Below, one piece after another: positions 18,293 through 29,400 of a DNA stretch of 64,000 nucleotides; positions within the stretch are counted from its first letter, which is position 1; each line of letters begins with the position of its first letter. The notes below the pieces were generated by a model. It saw only the letters and a list, made by a program, of their open reading frames with translations. It did not search any database and was not told the origin of the DNA. Origin of the DNA: Calliopum simillimum (Eukaryota > Arthropoda > Insecta > Diptera > Lauxaniidae); assembly GCA_951812925.1 (NCBI GenBank), contig OX638372.1, positions 10,445,410 to 10,509,409 of the forward strand, written 5' to 3'. Position numbers and translations under genes: made by a program.

Positions 18293-18600
18293 CTGCCATA
18301 CCTAAATTGGAGCGTCAGCGTTATTTTACTGTCAAAAATTTCTCATGTACATACAATTTGTATGGCGCATACCGAAATTGCCAACGCTCAACGCACAGCT
18401 ATTCGAATTTCCAATTTTGACAAAGCGTTATGGAGTAAAGTTAGCTACAGAAAAGTAAAAAAAGAAACAACAATATGATGTTGACAAGCAAATGACTTCA
18501 ACGCAACGCTCTTTATTTCGGTATGGCGCTTGACGCTTTTGTGTAACGTTAAATAACGCAACGCCTGACGCTCTAATTTAGGTATGGCAGTAACTTGCTC
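18293..18600. mobile_element. MITE with CTGCCATACCTAAATT ends and TAA duplication
   Basis: The left end is CTGCCATACCTAAATTGGAGCGTCAG. The right end, reverse complemented, is CTGCCATACCTAAATTAGAGCGTCAGGCG. TAA is present directly on both sides (18290-18292 and 18601-18603). A 3-bp TWA duplication is typical of PIF/Harbinger elements, so a non-autonomous member is inferred. It is 308 bp with no ORF. Confidence 0.8.
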
Positions 18601-18624
18601 TAGAGTACTCAAGACAGTGTTGCC

Positions 18625-18981
18625 AGGTAGGTTCTCCTATTTTCCCCCAGATGGCACCAGATTTTCATAACGAAATTTCCCCCAAATTCTGGACTTTTGT
18701 CAAAATTTCCCCTAAATATGGAACATTTCTATTTTGGTAACAAAAAAAAAAAAATTTTCCAAATTTCAAAATGAAGTGAATGTTGTTTCAATATATTTTA
18801 TAAATATAGATATTTTTGTTAACATGTACTATAATGTAATTTTAAGTATCCCCTAGATTTCCCCTAAACATTTTTAAAATCCCCTGAACAAATCCCCTAA
18901 ATAATGTAACCCCTAGATTGCCCCCTAGACCTTTTAAAATCCCCTAAGTCTAGGGGGAAATCCTCTAAGCTGGCAACACTG
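18625..18981. mobile_element. hAT-like MITE with CAGTGTTGCCA ends
   Basis: It starts CAGTGTTGCCAGGTAG and ends CTGGCAACACTG. The flanking octamers ACTCAAGA (18617-18624) and ACTGTAGA (18982-18989) agree at six of eight positions, as expected of an aged 8-bp hAT target duplication. The interior is filled with CCCCTAAAT/ATTTCCCC-type repeats. There is no transposase frame in 357 bp. Confidence 0.75.
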
Positions 18982-19082
18982 ACTGTAGAGCAATCATCAA
19001 ACAAAGCTATTGTGAAAATCGCCCTAAATGTCAGAGATGTCAGGGAAGAGTAAAAGAATAGGCCTTTTCACATTAACAGTGT

Positions 19083-20987
19083 CACGGTGGTTTTTAAAAA
19101 ATTTCAACTTTTTGAAATACCACCCGCGATTTTTTTCGGGGATAGTGTTGGGGGACCCTTCTAGTATCAGAATCCGGGAACCGCAAAATCGAACGTCCAG
19201 CCGTTTTTTTTTTTTCGACATTTTAGTTTTTTTAACGATTTTTGAGAATGTCTCGGATTTATATACATATTATGTACACATATATATGTATGTACGTACA
19301 TATATATACTTGTATATGTTTATATGTGTAATATATATATATGTATATATATATACATACATGCATACACACATATAAAAGGTATCGTTTCCGCACCATT
19401 TATTTTTAAAAAAAATCGGTTTTTTCGTATATAAAAAAACACAAACAAAAACCGGATACAGCAATAGTCACTCCAAATGTGATTTTTGATGCTTAATCCG
19501 AATCCGGTCTTAGAATTGCTCTATTACTTCTGGACTTTGAGATATCCTTACATATATGTATAAAGGACACCACTTTTTTTCCTATTTTTGAAGTTATATA
19601 ACAAGATAAGATAATATTATGCCGTAAAATCTGGTATGACAGTTAATAGCCCTAGTTTTTTTCTTGAAAACTCAATGGAACCGATAACGATATCTTTTTT
19701 TTTGTCGGAGATATCTTTACCTAAAAAGTTAAGAAAGTGCAAAAACACGATTTTTGGCTATATTGGATGTTATTTGCAGGACACACAAAATTCTTCTGTG
19801 AATTTCTATTACCAGAAGCATTTAGTACTTTTTTTTGGCTTTCAATTGAGCTATTAAATGTTTATCTGCAATATTTATCTGCAAAGTTATGTTAACTTTA
19901 AAATCTCACCATGAAAATCAAAGTGAAAAATCTCGGTTTTCGGCTATATTTGAGGTTATATACAGTACGGACGAAATTCGTCTGCTCTTTTTTACTAACC
20001 GACTCATTTAAAACCATTCTTTATCTTCAAAATGAGCTATCAAGAGGTCTCCTGTAATAGTTTTCCTAAAAGTTATGACTATTTTAAGACGACATGTTGC
20101 AGCGATACGTATATAAGAAATACTCGTACACTAGACATCCCTGTGAGTTTGCACTTCATAATGTAATTTTTAAATGGTCATAACTTTGTAGAGGAATATT
20201 GCAGATGAACATTTAATAGCTCAATTGAAAGCCAAAAGAAAGTACTAAATGCTTCTGGTAATAGAAATTCACAGAAGAATTTTTTGTGTCCTGCATATAA
20301 CATCCAATATAGCCAAAAATCGTGTTTTTGCACTTTTTTAACTTTTTAGGTATAGATATCTCCGACAAAAAAAAAGATATCGTTATCGGTTCCATTGAGT
20401 TTTCAAGAAAAAAACTAGGGCTATTAACTGTCATACCAGATTTTACGGCATAATATTATCTTATCTTGTTATATAACTTCAAAAATAGGAAAAAAAGTGG
20501 TGTCCTTTATACATATATGTAAGGATATCTCAAAGTCCAGAAGTAATAGAGCAATTCTAAGACCGGATTCGGATTAAGCATCAAAAATCACATTTGGAGT
20601 GACTATTGCTGTATCCGGTTTTTGTTTGTGTTTTTTTATATACGAAAAAACCGATTTTTTTTAAAAATAAATGGTGCGGAAACGATACCTTTTATATGTG
20701 TGTATGCATGTATGTATATATATATACATATATATATATTACACATATAAACATATACAAGTATATATATGTACGTACATACATATATATGTGTACATAA
20801 TATGTATATAAATCCGAGACATTCTCAAAAATCGTTAAAAAAACTAAAATATCGAAAAAAAAAAAACGGCTGGACGTTCGATTTTGCGGTTCCCGGATTC
20901 TGATACTAGAAGGGTCCCCCAACACTATCCCCGAAAAAAATCGCGGGTGGTATTTCAAAAAGTTGAAATTTTTTAAAAACCACCGTG
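19083..20987. mobile_element. 1.9-kb near-perfect palindromic element with 4-bp TSD
   Basis: Arms at about 19083-19892 and 20178-20987 are almost identical inverted copies of about 810 bp, separated by a spacer of about 285 bp. The ends are CACGGTGGTTTTTAAA on both strands. GTGT flanks both sides (19079-19082 and 20988-20991) within the interrupted copy-B end, consistent with a 4-bp target duplication. Each arm contains a (TATATG)n stretch near 19262-19375 and 20697-20810. Mirror open frames in the two arms are a consequence of the symmetry and have no recognisable product. The superfamily is unresolved. Confidence 0.85.
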
Positions 20988-22111
20988 GTGTAGCCATCAT
21001 TATGCCAATGATACCAGATTAATGAGAAACTGTTAATGTAAACACTCAACAATCTGTATTGACAATCTGTTTGCCGAAAAACAAAATTTTTTGACTTTCT
21101 ACTGTATTGATGACTTTATTGATGGGTAAATTGACTGTGTAAACGCAATAAAATTTTTTCAGTACACTTTTAGTCAGTTAAGAAAAGATTTCAACGGGTG
21201 CACATCGTGCGGAAATGAAAATGGCTTGCAAATTTGATTTGTTTTTACTCAAAAACGGATAGTTTAATGATTTTGGTTTTTGCTGAAGCTTAATGGGAGC
21301 TTGAAGAGAACCTTTTAATTTTATGACTGGGACAAAATCAATTTACTGAAACCTGATTGTTATTATTTTTATCAAAGACTCTTATTTTTAATTTAAAAAA
21401 AAGATTTCCTAAATATGCTATTAAAATAATTGCTAATGCTCTAAGAGAGGAATGGAATTCTGAATTTGTTGAAATTTCCAGATCAAAAGGTAGCTTTTTT
21501 TATAATATTTTTAATTATATTCCCAATAAACCATGGTATACTGGGTCTGCTCTTGATTCCTGTGAAATAAAAGTAATCAATAGACTATTATCTGGACACA
21601 CCTATGATAAAAATACCTTAATGTAATTAACGCTATTAATTCAAATATTTGCGATCTTTGTAATACAATTGAAGATTCACACCACTTAATCTTTCATCGT
21701 ACCAAATTTTCTATAATTCGTGTTAAATATAATATTTTCTTACAATATAACAATCTTTTTCAAATTTTAAAGTCTAAGAATCTAAATGTTTATACCTCAT
21801 TAATTGATTTTATTAAGGGCCAATTTCACAGTGTGAGCTTTAGCTTAGCTAAACCGTTAGTGTCGCTTAAGCGGCCCTTAAATATTTTCCAATTTCACAG
21901 TTGACTTGCTCACTTTTGTCATTAGCATAGATACAAACCAAAAATACATGTAAGCATATTTGACAATAAACAAGTTTGACGTAAAATATTGTTTACAATT
22001 AAAAAAATATTTTAGCCGCTTTTGAGAAGATTACCATGCATTTTGGTTTTTAGCAATAATGGAAACAAAATCACGCGAAAATAAGTTGTTAAAAACATTG
22101 AAAAATAATCT

Positions 22112-22420
22112 GTGCCTGAAACTATCAAAGGAATAGCACCAGATAGTCTGGATTTTTATGTGAAAGCACAAAAATATTGGTCTGAAGTACCAGTATGGTA
22201 TGTAAATGGTATGTTGGATGGACATCGATATGGTGGAGCAAGCAAGATATTTAACAAGGTTACCCCAATGCACCAACCGCAACGAAAACACATAGAACGA
22301 ATACAAAACGACTATTTCCAACGTGGGCTTGTCTCTTATTCAAATTGGAAAATATAATTTGGAGTCGATGGGTCTTGCATTACATGACTGGTGCAGACCT
22401 TTTGTCTTTATTTCGTCGAA
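22112..22420 (+). pseudogene. Broken NTMT1-like N-terminal methyltransferase fragment
   Basis: Translation gives LDFYVKAQKYWSEVP, then VNGMLDG..YGGASKIFN. This matches the start of the NTMT1/METTL11 catalytic domain (family consensus like FYxKAxxYWxxxPxTVxGMLGGYG). About 100 bp later another frame gives IIWSRWVLHYMTGADLLSLF followed by RRIRKL, matching the family's post-motif IV segment (IWxQWVxGHLTDxDL). The SAM-binding GxGxG region that should lie between is missing and the frame changes, so no working enzyme can be made. NTMT1 enzymes methylate the alpha-amino group of proteins starting Xaa-Pro-Lys. The fragment lies inside the Harbinger-like element, pointing to gene capture. Confidence 0.7.
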
Positions 22421-22499
22421 TTCGCAAATTGAACAATGGCATATTTTGGTTAAACATACAAACTAACATAAAAATTCGTATACCAATAATAATACCAAT

Positions 22500-22794
22500 A
22501 AAATCTCTTTGTATTTGTGTTAGTTCTTTACTTGCACATATAATTTTTTGGCATCGCTGCCGAACTACATCGAACAAAGCATTTTTGAAGCAGGGTACCA
22601 TTATCACTATGGAAATTTTTACAGCATCGGAAAAAATTGAGTTTGGCTGGAAAGATTTAATGCATACACCGTATTTCCCGGATAACTATTTTTATGCACC
22701 GAACCGTACCACGTTTGGCAAACCCTTGCTGATGGTTCCAGTAAAAGCTTTCAGGTCAAATGGTGAAGGCTTATTGTGTTGCTTGAAATTTTAA
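22500..22794 (+). pseudogene. Unidentified coding-looking segment inside the Harbinger-like element
   Basis: In the frame ending at 22794 the translation includes ASEKIEFGWKDLMHTPYFPD, then NYFYAPNRTTFGKPLLMVPV. It has balanced composition and no low complexity, unlike the surrounding DNA. I do not recognise the family. It follows the methyltransferase fragment and could be a second captured exon or part of the element's original gene. There is no start codon of its own that can be defended. Confidence 0.4.
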
Positions 22795-23589
22795 CTTCTT
22801 TCTGACAATTAAAAAAGGAAGTAGAAATAAAATATTTGTATTACATACGTATGAAGTCTTCAATTTACCCCAAAGTTTCTATGATTCTTTATTTAAATAA
22901 AGAAATTAATTTTTTGAAATTTGATTTTATTTATTTCGAATTTTTGTTTTTTGACAACGTCAATTGTGACATAAACGCAGCTTAAGCCTGCCTAACTATT
23001 TATAGTGCCGATTGACTGGCGCTTAAGCGGCCCTTAAATTAAAATGACTATGAAATTGAAATTTGAAGTTAAACTACACTTAACAGATAAACTACGCTTA
23101 AGCGCACACTGTGAAATTGGCCCTAAAGAAACTAAGATTATTGATTTATAAGTTTTCCTTTTGACTTTTTTTTTCACAACCTTTCCTTCAATCTAGAGTT
23201 CACCCTGGCACTTTGAGAAAATTTTTTCCGCCAACCAATTTAATATTTAAAGAAAAAAAAGATTTCAATAAAAAAATTTTAATAAATGGCCAAAGCCCAT
23301 TCTTTTGGTGATAAAGTGGGTTTGGAAATGACAAATTGTTGCTGTGGACCCATTTAAATAAATTTATGGTGTATATTTTTATGTTTCCACTATTTTTTAT
23401 TAATTTATTTCCATCAGCATATCAATTTCTATCATAAAAATTTTATCCGCTGTTGCTTTGTTTCCTCTTTGGCGTACAAAGCAACACTAAATATTGACAG
23501 TTTATTGAACATGTAAACACTAACTCGGTTTGACATATTGATGACCAGATAGATGGCTACACTGATAATGTAAAAGGGGCTAATAAAAA

Positions 23590-23959
23590 AAAACTTGACT
23601 TTTTCACGGGCTTTTTTGTAATTAGTATTGTGTTGTTTTCTTGTAATAAAATACTGAATAAAATCAAAAGAAAAAATTTGTAATTTTTAATTGAAAAAAA
23701 CAAAAAAAATGTTCTTTCATATATTAAAGTAAAGATGAAATCAAAATACTGCTATTTGTGCTACAGCCTACGAGAAAATGTCGCAGATCAAAATGATAAA
23801 ATTCTGTATGTGTTGTATTTGTAGAATTTGCATAGAATTTACAACTTAAAAGCTAAAAGTATAAAGTGCCTTGTACCAACCATCGCTCGGTTTTGGCCAA
23901 ACCTAAATGTTACAATAATGTAAAACATAAAAAAGTACAAACGCCCGTACAGCAACAAC
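23590..23959 (+). other. Upstream region of Lap1
   Basis: AT-rich, with no coding frame joined to Lap1. It should contain 5' UTR and perhaps a leader exon, but no splice site or promoter motif stands out. The start codon at 23960 follows CAACAACATGCC. Confidence 0.4.
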
Positions 23960-26900
23960 ATGCCATTTTACAAATGCTTCCCATGTCTGAAATTCCAAAA
24001 TGACGAAGTCATTACAAAACTTGATTTTAGCAATACGGCGCTTACGGATGTCTTTCCAGATGTATGGCAACATGAACGCACACTGGAGGAATTGATATTG
24101 ACATCGACGCGCATAAATTCGCTTCCACCACAGCTCTTTTACTGCCAGGGATTACGATCGTTAGCGGTAAATAATAATGGATTGGAGTCGATACCAAATG
24201 CAGTGGGATCGCTGCGTCAGCTTCAACATTTGAATTTAGGACGCAATTTAATATCAAATGTTCCAGAAAATATAAAGACCTGTAAAAATCTGACTCACTT
24301 GGACCTTAGCTGCAATAATCTACAGCGACTGCCTGATGCCATAACATGTTTAATATCGTTGCAGGAATTGCTATTAAACGAAACTTATCTCGAATTTTTA
24401 CCAGCCAATTTCGGGCGTTTGGTAAACCTGCATATATTGGAGTTGCGTCTGAACAACCTTATAACATTACCTAAATCGATGGCACGCTTAAATCAACTGC
24501 AGCGCATCGATATTGGTGGAAATGAATTCACTGAATTGCCAGAAGTTATTGGTGAGCTAAAAAATTTACGTGAGCTCTGGATAGACTTCAATCAAATACG
24601 CCGAATCTCACCTAACATAGCAAATTTGCGTGAGCTGCGACATTTCGAGGCCAATGGCAATTTAATAGAGACACTACCGAATGAAATCAGTCATTGGCGT
24701 AATATTGAAGTGTTCTCTGTGTGTAGCAATAATTTGGAATCCCTTCCATTCAGTATTGGCATGATGAAATCGCTTGTCACTTTCAAGTGCGAATCCAATC
24801 AATTACGTGAACTACCAGACAGTATTTGCAATTTAGAGCATTTAGAAGAACTGGTCATAAGCCATAATCAATTGTTGCGCTTGCCCACAACGATTGGCAT
24901 GTTGCGCAAGTTGCGCTATCTTTTTGTCGATGGCAATGATTTACGTATCCTGCCTGATGAAATTTGCAATTGCGGCAACTTGAGCGTGTTGAGTGTGAGT
25001 CGTAATAAAATTTCAGAATTGCCGCAAAATATTGGTCATCTTTCGAAGCTTAAAGTGTTGAATTTAGTGAATAATTTTATTGCAACGCTGCCAGTGTCCA
25101 TGTTGAGTTTGGTTAACTTAACGTCTTTGTGGCTAAGTGACAACCAGTCTCAACCTCTAGTGCCATTGCAGTATTTGGATATGAATACAAAAACACAGCT
25201 TACTTGCTTTATGCTACCGCAGGGAGGAGGACAAAGGTTGCAGCAGCAACAATACTTTGAAAATGTAAGTTTACTAAGATTTATTAAATTATGTGGTACA
25301 TTATTTATTCAACCAAGCTTGCTTAAGAGCCCACCCAGCTATTTAAACACTTTAACGCCCAATGTAATAACGCCAAACAACGAAAATAAAATAACGCCCA
25401 AATTATTTTCATATATATTTGGTCTATCTGTTTAAGAAGTTATGTTTTTCAAGGTCTGAGTGCAACAATAATATAATAAGTACCTGTCAGACACTCAACT
25501 TTAAGCTCAGCAAGACAGTTTTTTGTTCGTGCAGTACGTCTCTGGAATACTCTCCCTAACAATATAAAGCTTAGTGAATGCGGGTCGATTCAGAAATGTT
25601 CTTGAGTCTTAAATAAATCATAATAATTAAAATGTAAAGTAATTAGTCAGCAAAAAAACTGAAGCCCTAGTTTTGGACGTTATTTCGAAAAAGATTATAG
25701 CCCATATTTATTTGAAAATAATTTGAAATAGTTTTGGCGTTGATGATGATGCAACGCAAAAAACTGACGAAGTAAAAAGTAACAATTCTATTCCTATTGA
25801 CGCCTCATTTCATTGCCGATAACCTTAATTTCCAGTGAATTTTGCCCTTCCAGAAGAAATTTTTCCTAGAAAAAATTTTCGAGAATGTTTTTTCATGACA
25901 AGGGCCATAGAATTAAAATTGTCTAGTGTGAATTTGAAATGGAAATTTTGTATCATTTGCCACCAAACAAGCATGGATCAGATGACATTGTTGGTTTGAG
26001 CTTACTGTGCAAAATTATATCAATGAGGTATAATAGAAGGGTCATGCATAACAAGGGGAAATTTGAATTTTTTGCATGTGCCGTATTTTTCTTTTTGCTG
26101 TGAATCCAACAAATCTATGCTTAAGGTTTAATATAGTATGCTTAAAAGTTCTTTTGGATGTCGGCAAATGAGGATAGTGGGTCCCGAAACTAGCAACGCA
26201 AACCAGCCTTCCAATAAATTTGTTTGTTTTCTTTTATGCAATTTGCCTTATTTTTGTAATTTTTTGGTGTTTTACATTAACAGATTGAACAGTAAACTCA
26301 AACTAACAATGTCATCTGGTCTAGCCTTGTTTGGTAGCAAATAATTTAAATCAGCTTCGTATGCTTCTGTTTCAAAAAACAGTTAAAATTAGGAAAATTG
26401 TAGTTATAATTAATTTATATTTTTTTCAGGAATTCAACACTGATGATAACTCAATATTTTTCATTCAGCAACAGCAACAAAATGCCAATCACCAACAACA
26501 ACAATTATACGAACTAGAATCGCAGAAGTACACAGATGCTGATGACATGCAAGTGTGCGCAAGCCCTTCACGCCGAATATGTTTTGCCGAGGAAGCAACC
26601 ATAATGACGTCGTCTACATCACAAAGTGCACAGCAGCAACCGTCACCTAAAGTTGTTAGCAATGATGCTTCAACACAATCTATGCCAGAAGAGCCATTGG
26701 CAACACGCTTAATGCGTTCACCAACACCTTATCCAAAGGAGCTGCGACTTATGGCTAAGTATGTGCGTAACAGTCAAAAAGTTCTTACACAAAAACATCC
26801 GGAATCCGTTAATGTAAAAGAAGCAGCACGTGTTTTGTCGAATTCATACTGTGATGCGGCTATAAGCGCAAACACTTCCAGGCCCATAGAAACCGAACAA

Positions 26901-28187
26901 ACACAATTGGCGAATTCCACAAATACTGAACTTCAACAGCAGCAGTTAATTCACAGTGGCAGCATAAGAAGTGTCAATTCCTATGACCATAACATTGCTA
27001 TTAATAATAATGCATTCAATCAAACACAGCAGCAGCAACAAGTTGCGATACATTGTGCAATACCACAAATTATAAGTTATAATCCATCATTGCAAAATAA
27101 TGATAATGCAATGCAGCAATACTATACGGCATATTGTGCGCCACCTAATTTGTCGAATAGTTTATATGATGATGCAGCGCAGCATGCATATTACTTGGAG
27201 CAACAACAACAGCAACTATATCCTCAACAATATGCACTTGCTACGAATTATGATATGCAAGCGCTAGTCTTCCAGCAACAACAGCAACGTGCCAACAATC
27301 TAATGGAACCACCGCCATATCATATTGCACGTGTTTTTACAAAAAAATCACCAGAAGATTTAACTAATTACGATACATTACGAACACAACAACAGCAACT
27401 TTTATATGCTGATGATGCATTTCAATTAAATGAAGGTCTATACTTGCAACAGCAACAAGAAGTAAATGCCGAACGTGAAATGATCAAAATAAACGATGCA
27501 ACACTGCTGAATTTAACCAATGTGCGGATGCAGGAAACAAAAATCGATGAAGTTGATGCGAGCGAATTAAACAGCAATAGTAATTACATGCATATTGCTG
27601 TAAATTCTAATTTTGATCATCAAAATAATTTAGCGGCACATTCTAACGCTGCATCAGCAATAGAAACATTATCACCTTTATTAGGCAGCAAGTCAACGGA
27701 AAAACTATGTAATTCAAATGAAACTATAAGTGGACAAACAACGACCACTGCTGCTACTGCAGCAGTTAAGAGAAAGGATGTTAATTGTCAATTACAAAAT
27801 GGAATAGTGCACTCTGTAGACCAGTTAGTCGAAAATAATCATAGCGCTAATGGTAATATCAATAATCCAAACTCCTGCTATCAGAATTTAAACAACAGCA
27901 AGAGTAAAACACCGTGGCTATTTGGTGTTCATAAGAACCCAACTGTAAAGCAAGTAACAATACGTTGGGAGCAAATTGTTGGCTTTGAAATAGAGCAGCG
28001 TCAAAATAAGGATGGTATTTTTGTATCAGCTACAATACCTAACACAACAGCAGCTAATTTGTTGTGTCCCCATGACAAACTTCTTGAAGTGGATGGTTAT
28101 GATTTTACTAGTATAACTTTAGCTGAAGCTAAACAAATACTAGCAGATGCAAATCCCATATTAAATATAATGTTATCACGCAAGTAG
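23960..28187 (+). CDS. Lap1: LAP-family LRR and PDZ scaffold protein, two coding exons
   Basis: Exons are 23960-25264 and 26430-28187, joined by GTAAGT..TTTTTTCAG in phase 0, giving 1020 aa. The N-terminus MPFYKCFPCLK has the paired cysteines usual in the LAP family. About 16-17 leucine-rich repeats occupy residues 20-410, with LNLGRNLISNVPENI- and LDLSCNNLQRLPDAI-type units. They are followed by the conserved SQPLVPLQYL and QLTCFMLPQ. The middle is a long Gln/Asn-rich region with islands SPSRRICFAEEATI, RLMRSPTPYPKELR and EPPPYHIARVFTKKSPEDL. The last ~90 residues form a PDZ domain (GVHKNPTVKQVTIRWE..NIMLSRK). LAP proteins (Densin, Erbin, Scribble) are basolateral or synaptic scaffolds. The match to Drosophila Lap1 is very strong. 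The CAG/CAA-rich tract makes it longer than that orthologue. AATAAA lies at 28212-28217. Confidence 0.96.
25265..26429 (+). other. Lap1 intron with dispersed GGGCGTTATT-type repeat
   Basis: The intron starts GTAAGTTTAC and ends ATATTTTTTTCAG. At about 25350-25420 and 25670-25740 it contains AACGCCCAAATTATTTTCATAT-type blocks, the same family as the cluster in the RNF185 intron. Open frames running across either splice site are read-through and not coding. Confidence 0.75.
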
Positions 28188-28429
28188 TATAATTATTTAT
28201 AAGTATTCTTCAATAAATTAGTAAAAAAAAGAGGTAAATTGCAATATAGTTAATGTAAATTTTGTCAGAGTTGCGAAGAAATGTATTGAATTAATATTTT
28301 ATTTTTTTCTTACTTACGTATATATAATGGAACTACCAACACGGTCACGCGTAGATCGCCAGTACTGCACAATTTTTCAAAGCAAAAATACAAATACTAC
28401 AATTACAATTTGAAACTGTAAGGTACTTA

Positions 28430-29400
28430 AAATCGATTTGATTAAAATGTATTTATGTATCTAATTATGCAGCAAATTATAGCATGTATTGCGTATTGCA
28501 ACGTTTTCATATGTAATAGTGGCCTAATATCAACGCAATTTAATTAAAGATACATTCTTTTGCAACAAGTATTCTTAAAAATAATGAAGTTAGGTTTATT
28601 TTTCTTTTTCGTTAAAAAAAAACCAATGCATTTATAAAATGTAACACTTTCGGTTCTACTAAAAATGGTTCAATTTTTCCTTTTTTTTTTTTTTTTTTTG
28701 ATAAATACTACACAATTTATAATAAAAGCTTATAATATTTCACGATGCGATATGTTACGATAAGATTTGGTTATCATTTACACGATCACGTTACAATACG
28801 AGCACATAATCAGTTTTTATTATATACGTATTATTATTATTGTCTTTAAAAATTTTTTTTAAATCATACGTATTTAAAACGCATTTATGTATCTAATTAT
28901 GCACCAAATTATGGCCTACATTGCGTATTGCAACGTTATTTAGTTGTGTTTAAAAACTAACTGGTTCGATCGCCATCGGCAACGGAAATATTCCATTGGC
29001 TACGGCAATACGAGTTTTCGGATGACGACCAAACTGCAATTTAAGTTGTCATATATAATAGGGGACTAATATAAACGCAATTTAAACAAATAAAATTCTT
29101 ATAATTCGATTTTAATAAGTTTTGAAAAGATACATTCTTTTGCAACTCTGCAGTATTCTTAAAAATAATGAAGTTAGATTTATTTTTCTTTTTCGTTAAA
29201 AAAACTAATGCATTTCAAAAATGTAACCCTTTCGATTCTACTAAAAATCGTTCAATTTTTCCTTTTTATTGATAAATACTACACAATTTATAATAAAAGC
29301 TTATAATATTTCACAATGCGATATGTTACGATAAGATTTGATTATCATTTGGACGATCACATTACAATAAGAGCACATAATCAGTTCTATTAAAAACAGA
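28430..29400. repeat. Direct duplication downstream of Lap1
   Basis: Unit 1 (about 28430-28835) and unit 2 (about 28865-29395) share, in the same order, ATTTATGTATCTAATTATGCA, ATTGCGTATTGCAACGTT, AATAATGAAGTTAGRTTTATTTTTC and GCGATATGTTACGATAAGATTTG. Unit 2 has about 130 extra bases near 28940-29070. No coding sequence was found. This may lie in the Lap1 3' UTR or just beyond it. Confidence 0.75.

Larger units (their letters stand above)
21817..23123. mobile_element. PIF/Harbinger-like element with captured gene fragment
   Basis: The terminal repeats GGGCCAATTTCACAGTGTGAG (left) and GGGCCAATTTCACAGTGTGCG (right, reverse complement) are flanked by TAA on both sides (21814-21816 and 23124-23126). 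Subterminal blocks CGCTTAAGCGGCCCTTAAAT occur near both ends. A TAA duplication fits PIF/Harbinger. No DDE transposase or Myb-like protein is visible. The interior instead holds a broken methyltransferase-like gene (22112-22420) and a second unidentified coding-looking segment. Confidence 0.85.
21409..23252 (+). mobile_element. 5'-truncated I/Jockey-like LINE, itself interrupted
   Basis: The insertion is bounded by the perfect 14-bp direct repeat AAAAAAAAGATTTC (21395-21408 and 23253-23266), typical of target-primed LINE integration. The remaining coding part (21409-21625) reads KIIANALREEWNSEFVEI, then NRLLSGHTYDKNTL. It is followed in another frame by NICDLCNTIEDSHHLIFH. This is the cysteine/histidine tail found after the RT/RNase H of I-clade and related LINEs. 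The body is interrupted at 21817-23123 by a Harbinger-like element, after which the 3' UTR resumes and ends at 23252. It is a dead copy. Confidence 0.8.
19061..23580. mobile_element. Copy B of the GCCCCTTTTAC element, split by two later insertions
   Basis: Host-element segments 19061-19082, 20992-21408 and 23267-23580 together make about 750 bp and align end to end with copy A (14234-15016) in reverse orientation. The first break is the palindrome at 19083-20987. The second is the LINE insertion at 21409-23252. TA flanks both outer ends (19059-19060 and 23581-23582). This is the outermost layer of a nested transposon stack. Confidence 0.8.

Noticed and set aside
19262..20810. Mirror frames rich in Tyr, Ile and Val in the palindrome
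   Set aside because: They come from (TATATG)n and arm symmetry. No start context or family supports them.
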